Assembly: GCA_001275005.1 (NCBI GenBank)
Contig: JWZX01001057.1
Span: 1-24,840 of the forward strand
Direction of reading: 5' to 3'
Length of the DNA: 24,840 nt
Source of the DNA: Chrysochromulina tobinii
Taxonomy: Eukaryota > Haptophyta > Prymnesiales > Chrysochromulinaceae
Shown here: positions 1 through 9,159 of the stretch, one piece after another
How the letters are laid out: the number at the start of each line of letters is the position of its first letter
Position numbering within the stretch: the first letter of the stretch is position 1
The notes under the pieces: generated by a model
What the model was told of the DNA's origin: nothing
The model's input: the letters and a program-made list of their open reading frames with translations, nothing else
Database searches by the model: none
Position numbers and translations under genes: made by a program

Positions 1-395
1 GCCTGCGGCGGGCTAAGGGGCAACTTGAATACCCCTTCCAGAACGCGCCCCCCTGTCGGTCCTCGACAAGTGGTACCTACCCATTGGTGAATCATCTTTA
101 TTATTGTGCAGGCACCGGGCTACGCGCAGGGATCAGGAAACGAGCTGACACCAATTGTCTGCCTCGTTCTAGGTTCTACCCACCTAGGGGACCTGTGTGG
201 GAAATCTGTGTCCCAGAAGAGCTCCCGAGATTTGGGAGCTCACATACATGCTTGCATGTACAACTGTAGACGCTAATGACCGGGTGACCCTCTCCAGGCC
301 GATACATGATTGGTGAATAACCGATATAAATACTCGCGACCTAAGAACGTCCGCCCGCGTAGAGACGAGAGAGCGCCGGACGCGGCCTGCAAAAC
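1..395. other. Gene-free left edge
   Basis: I see no protein-coding segment here that looks real on either strand; the short open frames (61 and 73 codons) have no protein-like composition. The stretch lies downstream of the minus-strand gene ending at 396, so it probably holds that gene's 3' untranslated region. The only structure I see is a pair of adjacent hairpins at 219-260, listed separately. Confidence 0.6.
219..260. repeat. Two adjacent perfect inverted repeats
   Basis: GAGCTCCC (219-226) and GGGAGCTC (234-241) form an 8-bp stem with a 7-nt loop. Immediately after, TACATGC (245-251) and GCATGTA (254-260) form a 7-bp stem with a 2-nt loop. They lie about 140 bp past the stop of the minus-strand gene at 396. 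A role in RNA 3' end structure is possible but not shown. Confidence 0.55.
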
Positions 396-1151
396 CTAAC
401 GGCAACGGTCCCCCACTCCACGCACACAGCTGTCAGCTAAAGCATGAGGATCGAACAGGTGGGGCACTGTGCAGAATGCAGACGCCAGCTCTGACCCTCT
501 CGTCGTCGACGACGTGCGTGTGCCTGAGTCCTCGGCACGCATCCACGCACGTATTTTGCCAGCGTGTGCCTCAGCAGCGAGATTCGCGTCGAGCGCCTTG
601 ATTGTTGCTGATGACACGACCTTGCTCGTCGACGACGTGGGCTGCTTGAGGCCGGCCTCGGCGAGCATCACCGGCCGGTTGCCGCAGCGCCGCAGGACAT
701 TGATGTCTGCGGTTGATCGATGCGTGTTCGCCTGGCTCGTCAGGAGCGCGATCGTCGCCTGGGGGCAGCCTTGCGTCACTGGCATGAGCTCGAGCACCTC
801 GCGGGCTCGTTTGTCTCGCTTGTTCATGGCTGGGGCCTTGGCAGGCAAGAGCGTTCTCGTGAGGTTGGTCACGGATTCGTTGCGAGCGAGCGCGAGCCAT
901 CGGCGGCCGAGCACCTCGAGATGCACCGCGGGCGAAGGGCTGTGCTTCAGCAGCACATCGACCACTTGCTGCACGATGGCATTGGCGTCAGAGTCGATGG
1001 GACTCGGCGACGGCTCGCACGCAATAGGTACGGGCGGCTGATTCGGAAGGGCACCGAGCGCATTGGCGAAGGACTCGAAGTCGGTGTGCTGGGTGGCGAG
1101 CATGGAGACGAGGAGCAGGCGGACGTTGGCGCACTCGCAGGCATTTTGCAT
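396..1151 (-). CDS. Hypothetical 251-aa protein, family unknown
   Basis: Single open frame of 251 codons from an ATG at 1151 to TAG at 396. I do not recognise the family. I prefer this strand because the frame has strong G/C preference at third codon positions near its start and a mixed, helix-compatible composition (for example residues 1-100 with FESFANALGALP and IVQQVVDVLLKH), while the opposite frame at 469-1041 is serine/arginine-rich in the way antisense shadows usually are. The middle is basic (MNKRDKRAREVLEL). No signal peptide, membrane segment or catalytic motif is visible. The last ~30 residues are less convincing and might be intron or UTR read-through. It diverges from the CAF-1-like gene across a repeat-bearing intergenic region. 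It could also be a remnant of a mobile-element ORF. Confidence 0.5.
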   Translation of the reverse strand: MQNACECANVRLLLVSMLATQHTDFESFANALGALPNQPPVPIACEPSPSPIDSDANAIVQQVVDVLLKHSPSPAVHLEVLGRRWLALARNESVTNLTRTLLPAKAPAMNKRDKRAREVLELMPVTQGCPQATIALLTSQANTHRSTADINVLRRCGNRPVMLAEAGLKQPTSSTSKVVSSATIKALDANLAAEAHAGKIRAWMRAEDSGTRTSSTTRGSELASAFCTVPHLFDPHALADSCVRGVGDRCR

Positions 1152-1182
1152 GCGCTGCTACTCCGTCCGCCTGCAATTCCCC

Positions 1183-1323
1183 GAATAGTCAATCCGCGGA
1201 TAGTCAATCCCCGACTTCGCATAGTTGATCCCGAATAGACAAATCAAGGCGCCAGACATTCGTGGGGGTCCCCCCATTCAAAGACACCCCCCATTCAAAG
1301 ACACCCCCCCGAATAGACAAATC
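1183..1323. repeat. Short interspersed direct repeats (GAATAG-CAA and CATTCAAAGACACC)
   Basis: A motif of the form GAATAG(T/A)CAA(A)TC occurs near 1183, 1233 and 1311, with a related GGATAGTCAATCC near 1198. Between the last two copies an 18-bp unit containing CCATTCAAAGACACC is repeated in tandem at about 1273-1310. The copies sit between two divergent genes. They could be regulatory sites or debris of a repeat element. Confidence 0.5.
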
Positions 1324-1443
1324 GGGGAAGTGTGCGCAGCTCAGAGTAAACGAATGGTTTGTTTCCTTTTTTATCGACTGACAACGGCGGCCGCTCTGGA
1401 ATTTGGTCACACACTAGCTTGCAGCTGTAAATTGTCTAATTGT

Positions 1444-1552
1444 CGGTACCTTGTCTTGTCGCTTGTGTGTCGATTCAAAAATTCAACTGAACCTTTCTCA
1501 ATATATGACGGTACCTTGTGTGTCGATTCAACTGACCCTTTCTCAATAAATG
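1444..1552. repeat. Imperfect direct repeat (64 and 44 bp)
   Basis: Two copies, 1444-1507 and 1509-1552, each begin with CGGTACCTTG, share TGTGTCGATTCAA and CTGA-CCTTTCTCAATA, and end in ATG. The first copy carries two extra insertions. The repeat ends about 135 bp before the CAF-1-like start codon, so it may fall in that gene's promoter or 5' leader. Confidence 0.6.
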
Positions 1553-1686
1553 CGCCCCAGGTGCACAGTGTGCACATGTGTGCGTCGGCCAGGCTTCTCG
1601 TGAGAAAAAAAGGGTTCCCACTAGCGTTCTGAATTTCCCGCGAATCCTGCCCGCGGCCGCGACCGAGCCACCGCAATCCCCCACGA

Positions 1687-4600
1687 ATGCCGCGCGTCAC
1701 GCTGCGCGCCAACGGCGTCGTGACGCCCAGCTATCTCGTCAAGCTGCCCGAGACCTACGCCGGTCTGCTCAAGCTCGCCGACGTCAAGCTGGGCGAGGGT
1801 TTTGGCGCAAAGCGCATCTTCACGCAGAACGCCGCCGAGATCCACGAGGAGGAGTTTGAGCTGATCGAGGATAACGACGTGCTCTACGTGAGTCGCGGCG
1901 AAGACTGGATCCAGCCGCCCGCCCCACCAGCGACGGCCACCTCGTCGGATGCCGCGGGTGCGGCTCCGGCGGCGACGGCCCCACTTCCTTGGCCGCCGGC
2001 CAAGCCGCCGGCGCAAGCGAGCAAAGAGCTGCCGCCTGGGTGGGTGGCCGTGCGCCACGAGCCCCCGAGTGGTGCGTACACCGTCTACGAGGGCCCGGCC
2101 GGCAAGAAGGTGCGCTCAATCAAGGACGCTTGGCGCGTCCACGAGAACCTGCCGCCGCCGGCGAAGAAGCCCAAGGAAGACAAGAAGGAGGAAGCCAAGG
2201 GCCTTCCGCGCGGCAGCGCACCGAGCGGCCGCGCACCGAGCGGCAGCGCACCGAGCGGCGGCACGCCGAGCGGCGGCACGCCGAGTGCCGAGCGATCGTC
2301 GACGACTGCCGCGGCCGCGGCACCCGCAGCGACGGCGGTCAGTCCTCATGGGCTCACGACAGCGCCAAAGTCCAAGCAGGCGATCAACCCGGCGGATTTC
2401 TTCGCCAAGCCAGCCAAGGTGATGCCCAAGGCGGCGGTGGCGGCCGAAGGCGCCGTCGTGGGCGCCACCGTAGCCGGACCCGATGCCGCTGCCGCCGCCT
2501 CGTCGGCGACGGAGACCGGGCGCGCGGCGCCGATGGAGCTAGAAGCTGACTCGGCGACCGGTGCTGAGGGTGCACCCGTGGAAGCGAGCGTCGACGACGA
2601 GGACGACGAGGACGACGAGGTTTTCGAGGTGGCCGGGATCGTAGACGAGCGCACGGCCACCGGCGGCACGACCGAGTACCTCATCGTCTGGCGCGGCTAT
2701 GGAGAGGATGCAAACACCTGGGAGCCATCCGATAACATCTTTGACGAGACGCTGGTCACGGACTTTCGCGAGCGTGAGGCGATGCTCATGGCGCTCGATG
2801 CGGCGCAGCTACGCGCGCATATCGAGGCCGCGCGCGCTACCCTACCGGCCGAAGCACTGCCACCTTTGCCGCTAGACACGATGCCGTTGGCAGCTGACGC
2901 CACCGCCGCCGCCGCCGCCGCCGTCGCCGATGGTGCAAACGGGGACTCAGCGCCCTCGGATGCCGCCGGCACCAGCATCCATGCGGCCGGCGGCGTCGCC
3001 GATCCCGACACGGAGGCGCTTGCGGAAGTTGCTCTCGCGGCCGCTGGCTCGGCAACTGGTTCGTCAATTGCGGAGGGTGCTCTCGCGGACCCGTCAATGG
3101 GTTCGTCAATCGCGGACCTCCACGTGCTGCGAGCGCTCGCTCGCCGTGCCGAGCAGCTCAAGGTGCAGCAGCATGCGATGGCCGATGGACCAGCACGTGC
3201 CGGCGGAGAAGGCAGCAGCAGCAGCAGCAGTCTGAAGAAGCGCAGCGCGCCCGCGGCGGGCGGCGGTGGCGCCGCGCACACGTCCAAGCGGGCGCGCAAG
3301 GACACCCCCAAGGGTGTGGCGGTGCGAGCTGAGAAGGAGATGGCACGCCTGCAAAAGTCGGCCGAGACGGAGGCGGCGCGCCTGCAGAGGGTGGCGGAGG
3401 CGGCGGCCAAGGCGGCTGAGACGGAGGCGGCGCGCCTGCAGAGGGTGGCGGAGGCGGCGGCCAAGGCGGCCGAGCGTGAAGAGGCGCGCCAGCGCAAGGA
3501 GGCGGAGCGCGTCGCGAGGGAGCAGGAGCGGCTGATCCGGGAGGCCGAGAAGGCGGCGCGCGCGGCAGAGAAGGAGGAGGAGAAGGCCCACAAAGAGGCC
3601 GAGCGCCTCGCCAAGGAGAAGGCGAAGCAAGAGGAGGTTCGTCAGAAGGAGGAGGAGAGGCGTCTAATCGAGCAGCGCAAGGCCGAGCAGATGCAAAAGC
3701 TCGAGGAAGCAAAGAAGCGCCAGTCCATCTCCAACTTCTTTGGCGCGAAACCGCCAGCCAAGGTGCCTCGGACGGATAGCGGGGCCGAGGCAGCAACGGC
3801 CTCGCCTCTGCCGTCGAGATCCCCCACTGCTGCTGGCACGGCGGGGGGCTCGTCTGCCGACGTCGCAGGGGCAGCCAGCGGTGCTGCCACAGCCAGCGGT
3901 GCCCAGACTTCCGTTGGCAGCGTGGCCTCGGTCGGCTCCGGCGCCGGCGCGCTTGAGGGCGCGCCTGGCACGTCAGCCTCGGCCGGCCGCATCTTTGTGC
4001 GTGGGGGCAAGGAAGTGAAGCCTTTCTACTTGGCGCCCGAGACGACGCTCGGCGCCGAGCCGCCGCTGCGCGTGCCGCCGCCCACGGCAAAAGGCGCATC
4101 GGCCTATGTTGGAACGCTGCTCGAGTACCTCGCGCAGCAACCTAGCCACCCCCCTCCGCCGCGCGCGCCCGCGAGCCTGCGACGGTCGGCGCACCGGCGG
4201 CGGCGCGTTGTGCTGAGCAGCACGCTGAGCGTCACGGCGCCGTGGCAGTGGGCGCGCATGAAGACTCTCGCGTTCGATGAGGACGTGCGCCCGGCTTATC
4301 ACGGCACCTTCACGCACGCGTCCTTTGCGCTGCATGCCGCCGCCGAGGCGGCGGAGGCGGAGGCGCTCGCCAGCGTCGACGGCTGGATCGACTCAAGTAT
4401 GGACGAGGATGCGCCCGCGACGGCGCCTTCGCTCCTCTTCGGAGACTCTTCGGCGCCCGACACAGCGCCTGATGGCGCCGACGACGACGGCTTTGAGGTC
4501 GGTGCGACGGGCGCGGTGACGGGCGCGGCACCGGGCGCGGCACCGGGCGCGGCACCGGGCGCGGCGCCGGGCGCGGCGCCGGGCGCGATGTCGGGCGCGT

Positions 4601-6970
4601 CCCACGGATTGGCCACGGCGGCGCTGGTGGCGTCGTCACGTAGCTTCGACTCGCTACGCTTGGGCAGTGGAGCGCTCTCGCGCCGGCGGCCTTTCGGTCG
4701 GGACTCGTCTCTCTTCGACTACGAGAACGACTCTGAGGTATGTCTGATGGCCTGTGCTGGCTTCCAAAGTGCTCTGAAGGCATCTAGTGAGCTCTGATGG
4801 CCTCTGATGGCCTCTAATGACCTCTGATGAGCTCTGATGGCCTCTAATGAGCTCTGATGGCCTCTAATGAGCTCTGATGGCCTCCCTCATCAGGATGGCT
4901 GGGAGGAAGGCGACGAAGGGGAGGAGCTTCTCTCCGAGGACGACGCGGACGCCGACGAACTCAGCGACGAGGAGAACGCAGACGGCTGGCTGGTCGACGA
5001 TGGCGAGACACCCGAGGGGGCGACCGCCGAGGCTGCCGAGCTGGGCGGTGCCAAGACGGCGCGGCGCGAGCCCATCTTGCATCTGTGTGCGAGCCTCTCC
5101 GACGGCGGCGTGCCGACCGAAGCGGCCCGCGCCGCCCTCTCGGCGTGTGCTGTCCAGGTGCATGCTGATTGCGACTGAGTGCATGCTGATTGCGACTGAT
5201 TGCCTCCGCCGCCCTCTCGGCGTGTGCTGTCCAGGTGCATGCTGATTGCGACTGAGTGCATGCTGATTGCGACTGATTGTCCCCGTCGCCCTCTCGGTGT
5301 GTGCTGCCCAGCTGCTGCCCGAGATGCTCCAGCCTGGAGAGCTGGCACCGTCTCTCGAAGACGACGTCGCAGCGACGGACGGTGGCGCCTCGGCGGCGGC
5401 AGCTGGCGCCGGTGCTGACGGCGGACTGGGCGTCGCGACGGGTGGCGGCAGCCGCGGCGGCGGCGGAATCCGCGGGCCGTCCACTAAGGCGGTGGTCGAT
5501 TGCGAGATGCCACGCCTTGCGCGGATGGTGCACCGCAGCCGGGAGGGGATCTCGAAGATGATCGACGCGTTCCTCGACAGTACTCCCGAGGGCACTCCGC
5601 CCGCATCCAAGGCGCAGATCAGGGTGGCCATCAACGCAATCGCCGAGTACGCTCAGCCAACCGGTGCGCCCAAGAGTGCCGCTAAGTGCTGGATCGTCCA
5701 TGCCGATAAGCTCAAGGAGCTCGGGCTGTACGAGGAGCTCGAGACGACGCCTGTCGCGATGGCGCCTCTAGCGCAACAGCCCGCCGCGCCGATCGGAAAG
5801 CCGCTACTGGCCGGGCTGCAGCTGGCAGCAGCGCAGGCGGCAGCGAGGGCTCATGCATCGGCCGCAGCGCAAGAGCAGGCGCAGGATCAGGCGGCGGCCG
5901 CAGCGCACGTGCAAGTGGCCGCCGCGCCTGCTGCGCCCGCCGCTGCCGCTTCTGCGGCGCCCGCCACGGCGCCCGCCAGCGTCGCAAATCCAGCCGTCAA
6001 GAACAACTTCATGCGCTCGTTCTTGACCAAGTCCGCCGACAAGGCCGGCAAGGAGCTGCCCCAGCCCCGGATGGGCGACGATGCCCCCACAAAGGAGGAC
6101 AAGGAGGACGCCGACTTGGAGGATCCGCCGGCTGGCCCACTTGGCACCATCGTCTGGGCCAAGCAGGTGGGCTACGTGTACTGGCCGGCGATCGTCGCGC
6201 GCGAGGCGCAGGGCCCCGACCGCCACAAGCGCGAGGGCGGCTGGACCTTCGTGCGCTACTTCGGCACGAACCAGGTCGGGTACTGCAAGCTCACGATGCC
6301 GTGGGCCGAAGGAAAGGAGAAGTGCCTCAAGGAGGCCGAGGAGGCGCAGAAGAAGAAGCCCGCGTCGGTGCGCGGCTTCAAGCAGGGCGTTGAGGAGGCC
6401 GAGGCGGAGATCGCCAAGAACAACTTCATGAGGCTCCTGTCCAAATCCGACGGCAAGGGCGTCTCCGGGGCCGAAGCGCCCACGAGCGCGCATGCGGACT
6501 CGTCGCCCGCGCCTCCGAGCGCCGTATTGAGCGGCCCCTCGGCTCTGGAGACGCCTGCGCTCACGGCAGCGCCACACTCCTTCGGCCCGCCGGACTGTAG
6601 CGGTGGCAACGGCGGCGGAAGCGGCGGCGGAAGCGCCGGAAGCGGCGGCGGAAGCGGCGGCGAGGGGAGCGACCTCGAAGTGGTCAAGACTCTCTTCGGT
6701 AGCGGCGCCGTTGCGACGAGTGCGGCGCGCACCCCGTCGACCGCCGCCGAGGGTGCAAACGAGTTGTGCACTCCGAGGACCGACCTTGCCGACTCGCTGC
6801 CCCCCGCCGCTGTGGAAATGCCGTCAGTAGCCGAGGTGAAGGCGATGGAGGCAAAGGCGATGGAGGCGAAGGCGATGGAGGCGATGGAGGTGGAGGCGAT
6901 GGAGGTGGCGGCATGTGGAGCTGGGGGGTGCATACCGGCTGTGCCGGCACCCTCCTTGACAAGCGCGTGA
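1687..6970 (+). CDS. CHAF1A: CAF-1 large subunit (p150)-like histone chaperone fused to chromo and PWWP domains
   Basis: Spliced from three exons, 1687-4737, 4894-5157 and 5312-6970 (1657 aa). CAF-1 deposits H3-H4 behind replication forks. Visible parts: UBL/doublecortin-like N-terminus (1-76, ending EDNDVLYVSRGEDW); possible MBD-like segment (115-156, LPPGWVAVRHEPPSG); chromodomain (310-362, EYLIVWRGYGEDANTWEP); long charged KER-type coiled coil (550-677); PIP-box-like RQSISNFF (678-685), comparable to the PCNA-binding site of p150; the CAF1A core around 778-890 (KPFYLAPETTL, FDEDVRPAYHGTF); acidic segment continuous across intron 1 (DYENDSE then DGWEEGDEGEE); winged-helix domain (about 1170-1245); PWWP domain (about 1382-1475, GTIVWAKQVGYVYWPAIV). 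The start gives an immediate folded domain. The CAF-1 assignment rests on four separate landmarks. Chromo and PWWP domains are not part of the animal, yeast or plant subunit as I know it. Confidence 0.88.
4738..4893 (+). other. Intron 1 of the CAF-1-like gene, repeat-filled
   Basis: 156-nt GT-AG intron (GTATGT donor, CCTCCCTCATCAG acceptor), phase 0. Removing it joins DYENDSE to DGWEEGDEGEE, restoring the acidic segment expected after the CAF1A core; reading through gives a stop at 4797. Most of the intron is a run of ~10-nt units such as CTCTGATGGC and CTCTAATGAG. The acceptor end matches that of introns in the gene at 13913-18918. Confidence 0.85.
5158..5311 (+). other. Intron 2 of the CAF-1-like gene: two 77-bp tandem copies
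   Basis: 154-nt intron, phase 0, made of two tandem 77-nt copies, 5158-5234 and 5235-5311, each starting GTGCATGCTGATTGCGACTG and ending in a spliceable TG(T/C)CCAG. The last ~24 nt of each copy repeat the end of the upstream exon (GCCCTCTCGG-GTGTGCTG-CCAG, 5134-5157), so the exon end, the internal junction and the true acceptor are near-identical. 77 is not a multiple of three, so using the internal acceptor or donor would shift the frame. Confidence 0.8.
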
Positions 6971-7542
6971 AGAGCAGAGAGCGCGGAGCTGTGCGGAGCT
7001 GTGAAGAGCTGTGAAGAGCTGTGAAGAGCTGTGCGGCTCGACGACGTGTACCAGGGCGAGGCGAGAGGAGGATGATGACTTTCATCATCTTCAATAAGAG
7101 AGGACGTGATGGCGGCGCTCACGATGGCGCTCACGAAAGGGCCCTCCACACTCGAAAGGTGGCTGTGGGGAGGTGGGTACCTAGTGGGCACCACACCATG
7201 AGAGCTGCCGAGCATGAGGGTTGGCGCGTCGGCGCCACGTGGCGTGCAGCGACGTGTGGGAAGTGGGGCAGTGGCTGTGATGCTCATTACGACGCTCACA
7301 TGCTGCGGAGCTGCGCAGGCATCGGGTGGCCGTTCGCGTGTGCAACATGGGGCGCAGCTGGGTGGCGGGCTAATTGAGAGATGTCCGGCGGCCAATGTCG
7401 TCGGGGGAAGCGCTTCCTGCATGTTCTGGCCGCTTTGCACGAATGTTCATTGGAGAGGTTCGCGAGTATTCCGGTTATTTTCGTTTGCCGAAGGTTCCTC
7501 ACTTCACAGGATTCCACTGTGAACTGAGATACGCTTTTTGCG
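6971..7542. other. Intergenic region between CAF-1-like and ODR-4-like genes
   Basis: No convincing gene. Just after the stop there is a short run of GAGCTGTG(A/C) units (about 6989-7035), then an 8-bp hairpin (7071-7089). Open frames on both strands are low-complexity. It should contain the 3' UTR of the upstream gene and the promoter and 5' leader of the ODR-4 gene. Confidence 0.5.
7071..7089. repeat. Perfect hairpin, 8-bp stem, 3-nt loop
   Basis: GATGATGA (7071-7078), loop CTT, TCATCATC (7082-7089). It lies about 100 bp past the CAF-1-like stop. A role in the transcript 3' end is only a guess. Confidence 0.55.
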
Positions 7543-9159
7543 ATGCCACGCGCACTGAGCGCGGATGACGCGCTGCTCGGGCACCACGAGAAGCTGCAGC
7601 GCACCAAGTCCTTCGAGACCGGCCTGCTGCTCGCGCAGGCTGGCGCCAAGGCCGACACGCTGCTGCGATTCGTGCCGACTCCCGAGCAGGAGGAGGGTGT
7701 GAAGGCCGTCGCCGTCGACCCAGATTGGATGCTCGAGCACGCGGTGCAGGTGTCGCGCATGCTTCCCGGGGGCGTGGTCGTGCTCGGCTGCTACGTCTTC
7801 GCGCCCAACGCCAAGCTCGCTCCGCAAGAGGCCAAGCTGCAGCAGGTCCTGCACGCGATCGCCAAGCGGCTCCCGCCAAGTGTGAGCGAGCCGCACGCGG
7901 TCTTGCTATTGCTACCATCGGACGCCAAGAAGGTCGTGTGCAAGTCTTGCGCCGCGGCGCCGCCGGTGCGGCTACAGCCGCTCGACCTGAAAACGTCGCC
8001 CAAGCCGCCCGAGCTCGTGTGCTTCGCGTGCGACTGGCAAGTGGACTTGACCCTCTGGCTGCATCCTGCGGCGGCCTCGGCCTCGCACGTGGCACAGCTC
8101 GCGGAGCAGCTGGGCGCGATCGAGGCCGAGCTGTCGAGCGCGCTCACCACGGTGGACGGCGCCCTGCCCAGCGAGGGCATGCTCACCACGGCGCCCGGCG
8201 CCTCCGGCTCGTTGACGAACCCTCACAGGGTCGACTTTTTCACAGCCTCGCCCACGACGGCGCTTCGCCCACAGGCGGGGGCCGCGGCGTCGGTGCGGCT
8301 CGTGGGCGTGGTGCACGGGCGCGCCTTCGTGCTCGCGCGCTCGGAGGTCAGCAGTGCCCTCGCCGAGCTCCGACGTGACGTGTGCGGCACACTGCGCGCT
8401 CGCATTCCGCTCCTTTTGGAGCAGTTGGCCGATGAGGATGAGGACGACGAGGACGGGGACGACGAGGGGGGAGGCGCCCACGACGGCGCATCGTCCAAGG
8501 GGTCGGCCGGCCGATTCGCGCTCGACGCGGCGCGCGCCACGCACGCGCTGCCACGGCGCGCGCACGTACCGGTAAGCACCAACCTCTCTCTGTGCGACTA
8601 CCTAGGTGCCCACGAGGACGCGAGTGACGTGGCCGAGCGGGTGCATGCGCTCCTCGGGCACGAGATGCAATCTCGCGAGGGAGATGACGGAGATCGCGAG
8701 CTCGGCCCCGAGGCTCAGCCTCTCGTTGCGACGTTCGCCGACTCCGTCTGCGCGCTGCCGGCGCCCGGGACGGCGCGCACGAGCTCCAGTGTGTCGACCG
8801 CCAAGGGCGGCGCGGGCGGCGCCAAGGCGGGCGCACGTGGGGGGGATGGTGGCGCGGACGGCGCGCCGGCGAGTCGTGGGGGCGCCGTGACGGGCGCCAT
8901 CGGCACGAGTCTGATGCTCCCGGTACTGATGGGTTTGGGGCTGCTCGGCCTTGGCCTCGCTCTCGCGCTGAGGAGTACGGGGGAACCCGGCGCTCACCAC
9001 GGCGCTCACCACGGCGACCGTATCGGCGCTCAGCATGGCGTGCATGCATCCGTGGGCGGCGTACTCGATGCGGCCATTGCCGCGGCGGGCGAGGAAGCGG
9101 CGAGGGCGGCCGAGGGTATGGGCATGGCCGGTGCCGTCGAGCGACCGGACGCTCCTTGA
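7543..9159 (+). CDS. ODR4: ODR-4-like ER membrane protein
   Basis: Intronless 538-aa frame from ATG 7543. In animals ODR-4 is an ER membrane protein that helps odorant GPCRs fold and leave the ER; it also partners with the UFM1-specific protease UFSP2. Family landmarks: an N-terminal TGLLLAQAGAKADTLLRFVPT with following PTPEQEE (about 25-50); the strongly conserved WMLEHAVQVSRMLPGGVVVLG (about 62-82); a C-terminal domain with LPRRAHVPVSTNLSLCDYL followed by AERVHALL (about 335-370); then a low-complexity linker and one membrane helix near the C-terminus (about 451-475, SLMLPVLMGLGLLGLGLALAL), which is the usual tail-anchor position. An acidic run (DEDEDDEDGDDE) interrupts the middle. The ATG gives the start expected for the family. 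I am confident of the family, less so of the substrate here. Confidence 0.85.
   Translation: MPRALSADDALLGHHEKLQRTKSFETGLLLAQAGAKADTLLRFVPTPEQEEGVKAVAVDPDWMLEHAVQVSRMLPGGVVVLGCYVFAPNAKLAPQEAKLQQVLHAIAKRLPPSVSEPHAVLLLLPSDAKKVVCKSCAAAPPVRLQPLDLKTSPKPPELVCFACDWQVDLTLWLHPAAASASHVAQLAEQLGAIEAELSSALTTVDGALPSEGMLTTAPGASGSLTNPHRVDFFTASPTTALRPQAGAAASVRLVGVVHGRAFVLARSEVSSALAELRRDVCGTLRARIPLLLEQLADEDEDDEDGDDEGGGAHDGASSKGSAGRFALDAARATHALPRRAHVPVSTNLSLCDYLGAHEDASDVAERVHALLGHEMQSREGDDGDRELGPEAQPLVATFADSVCALPAPGTARTSSSVSTAKGGAGGAKAGARGGDGGADGAPASRGGAVTGAIGTSLMLPVLMGLGLLGLGLALALRSTGEPGAHHGAHHGDRIGAQHGVHASVGGVLDAAIAAAGEEAARAAEGMGMAGAVERPDAP

Larger units (their letters stand above)
1152..1686. promoter_or_regulatory. 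Divergent intergenic region, likely shared promoter
   Basis: This 535-bp stretch separates divergently read genes, so both promoters probably lie here. It is more AT-rich than the flanking genes and filled with short direct repeats (listed separately). I see no convincing TATA box at a sensible distance from either start. The ORFs crossing it on both strands have no protein-like character. Confidence 0.45.

Noticed and set aside
469-1041. 190-codon plus-strand ORF opposite the 251-aa gene
   Set aside because: Serine/arginine-rich composition typical of an antisense shadow of a GC-rich gene; the minus strand has better codon character.
2697-3614. Long minus-strand ORFs opposite the CAF-1-like gene
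   Set aside because: Alanine/serine/arginine-rich mirror images of the coiled-coil and low-complexity coding sequence; the plus strand carries recognisable domains.
6256-7440. 394-codon minus-strand ORF over the CAF-1-like 3' end
   Set aside because: Composition is serine/proline-rich and it is the mirror of the PWWP and low-complexity coding region; no domain is visible.
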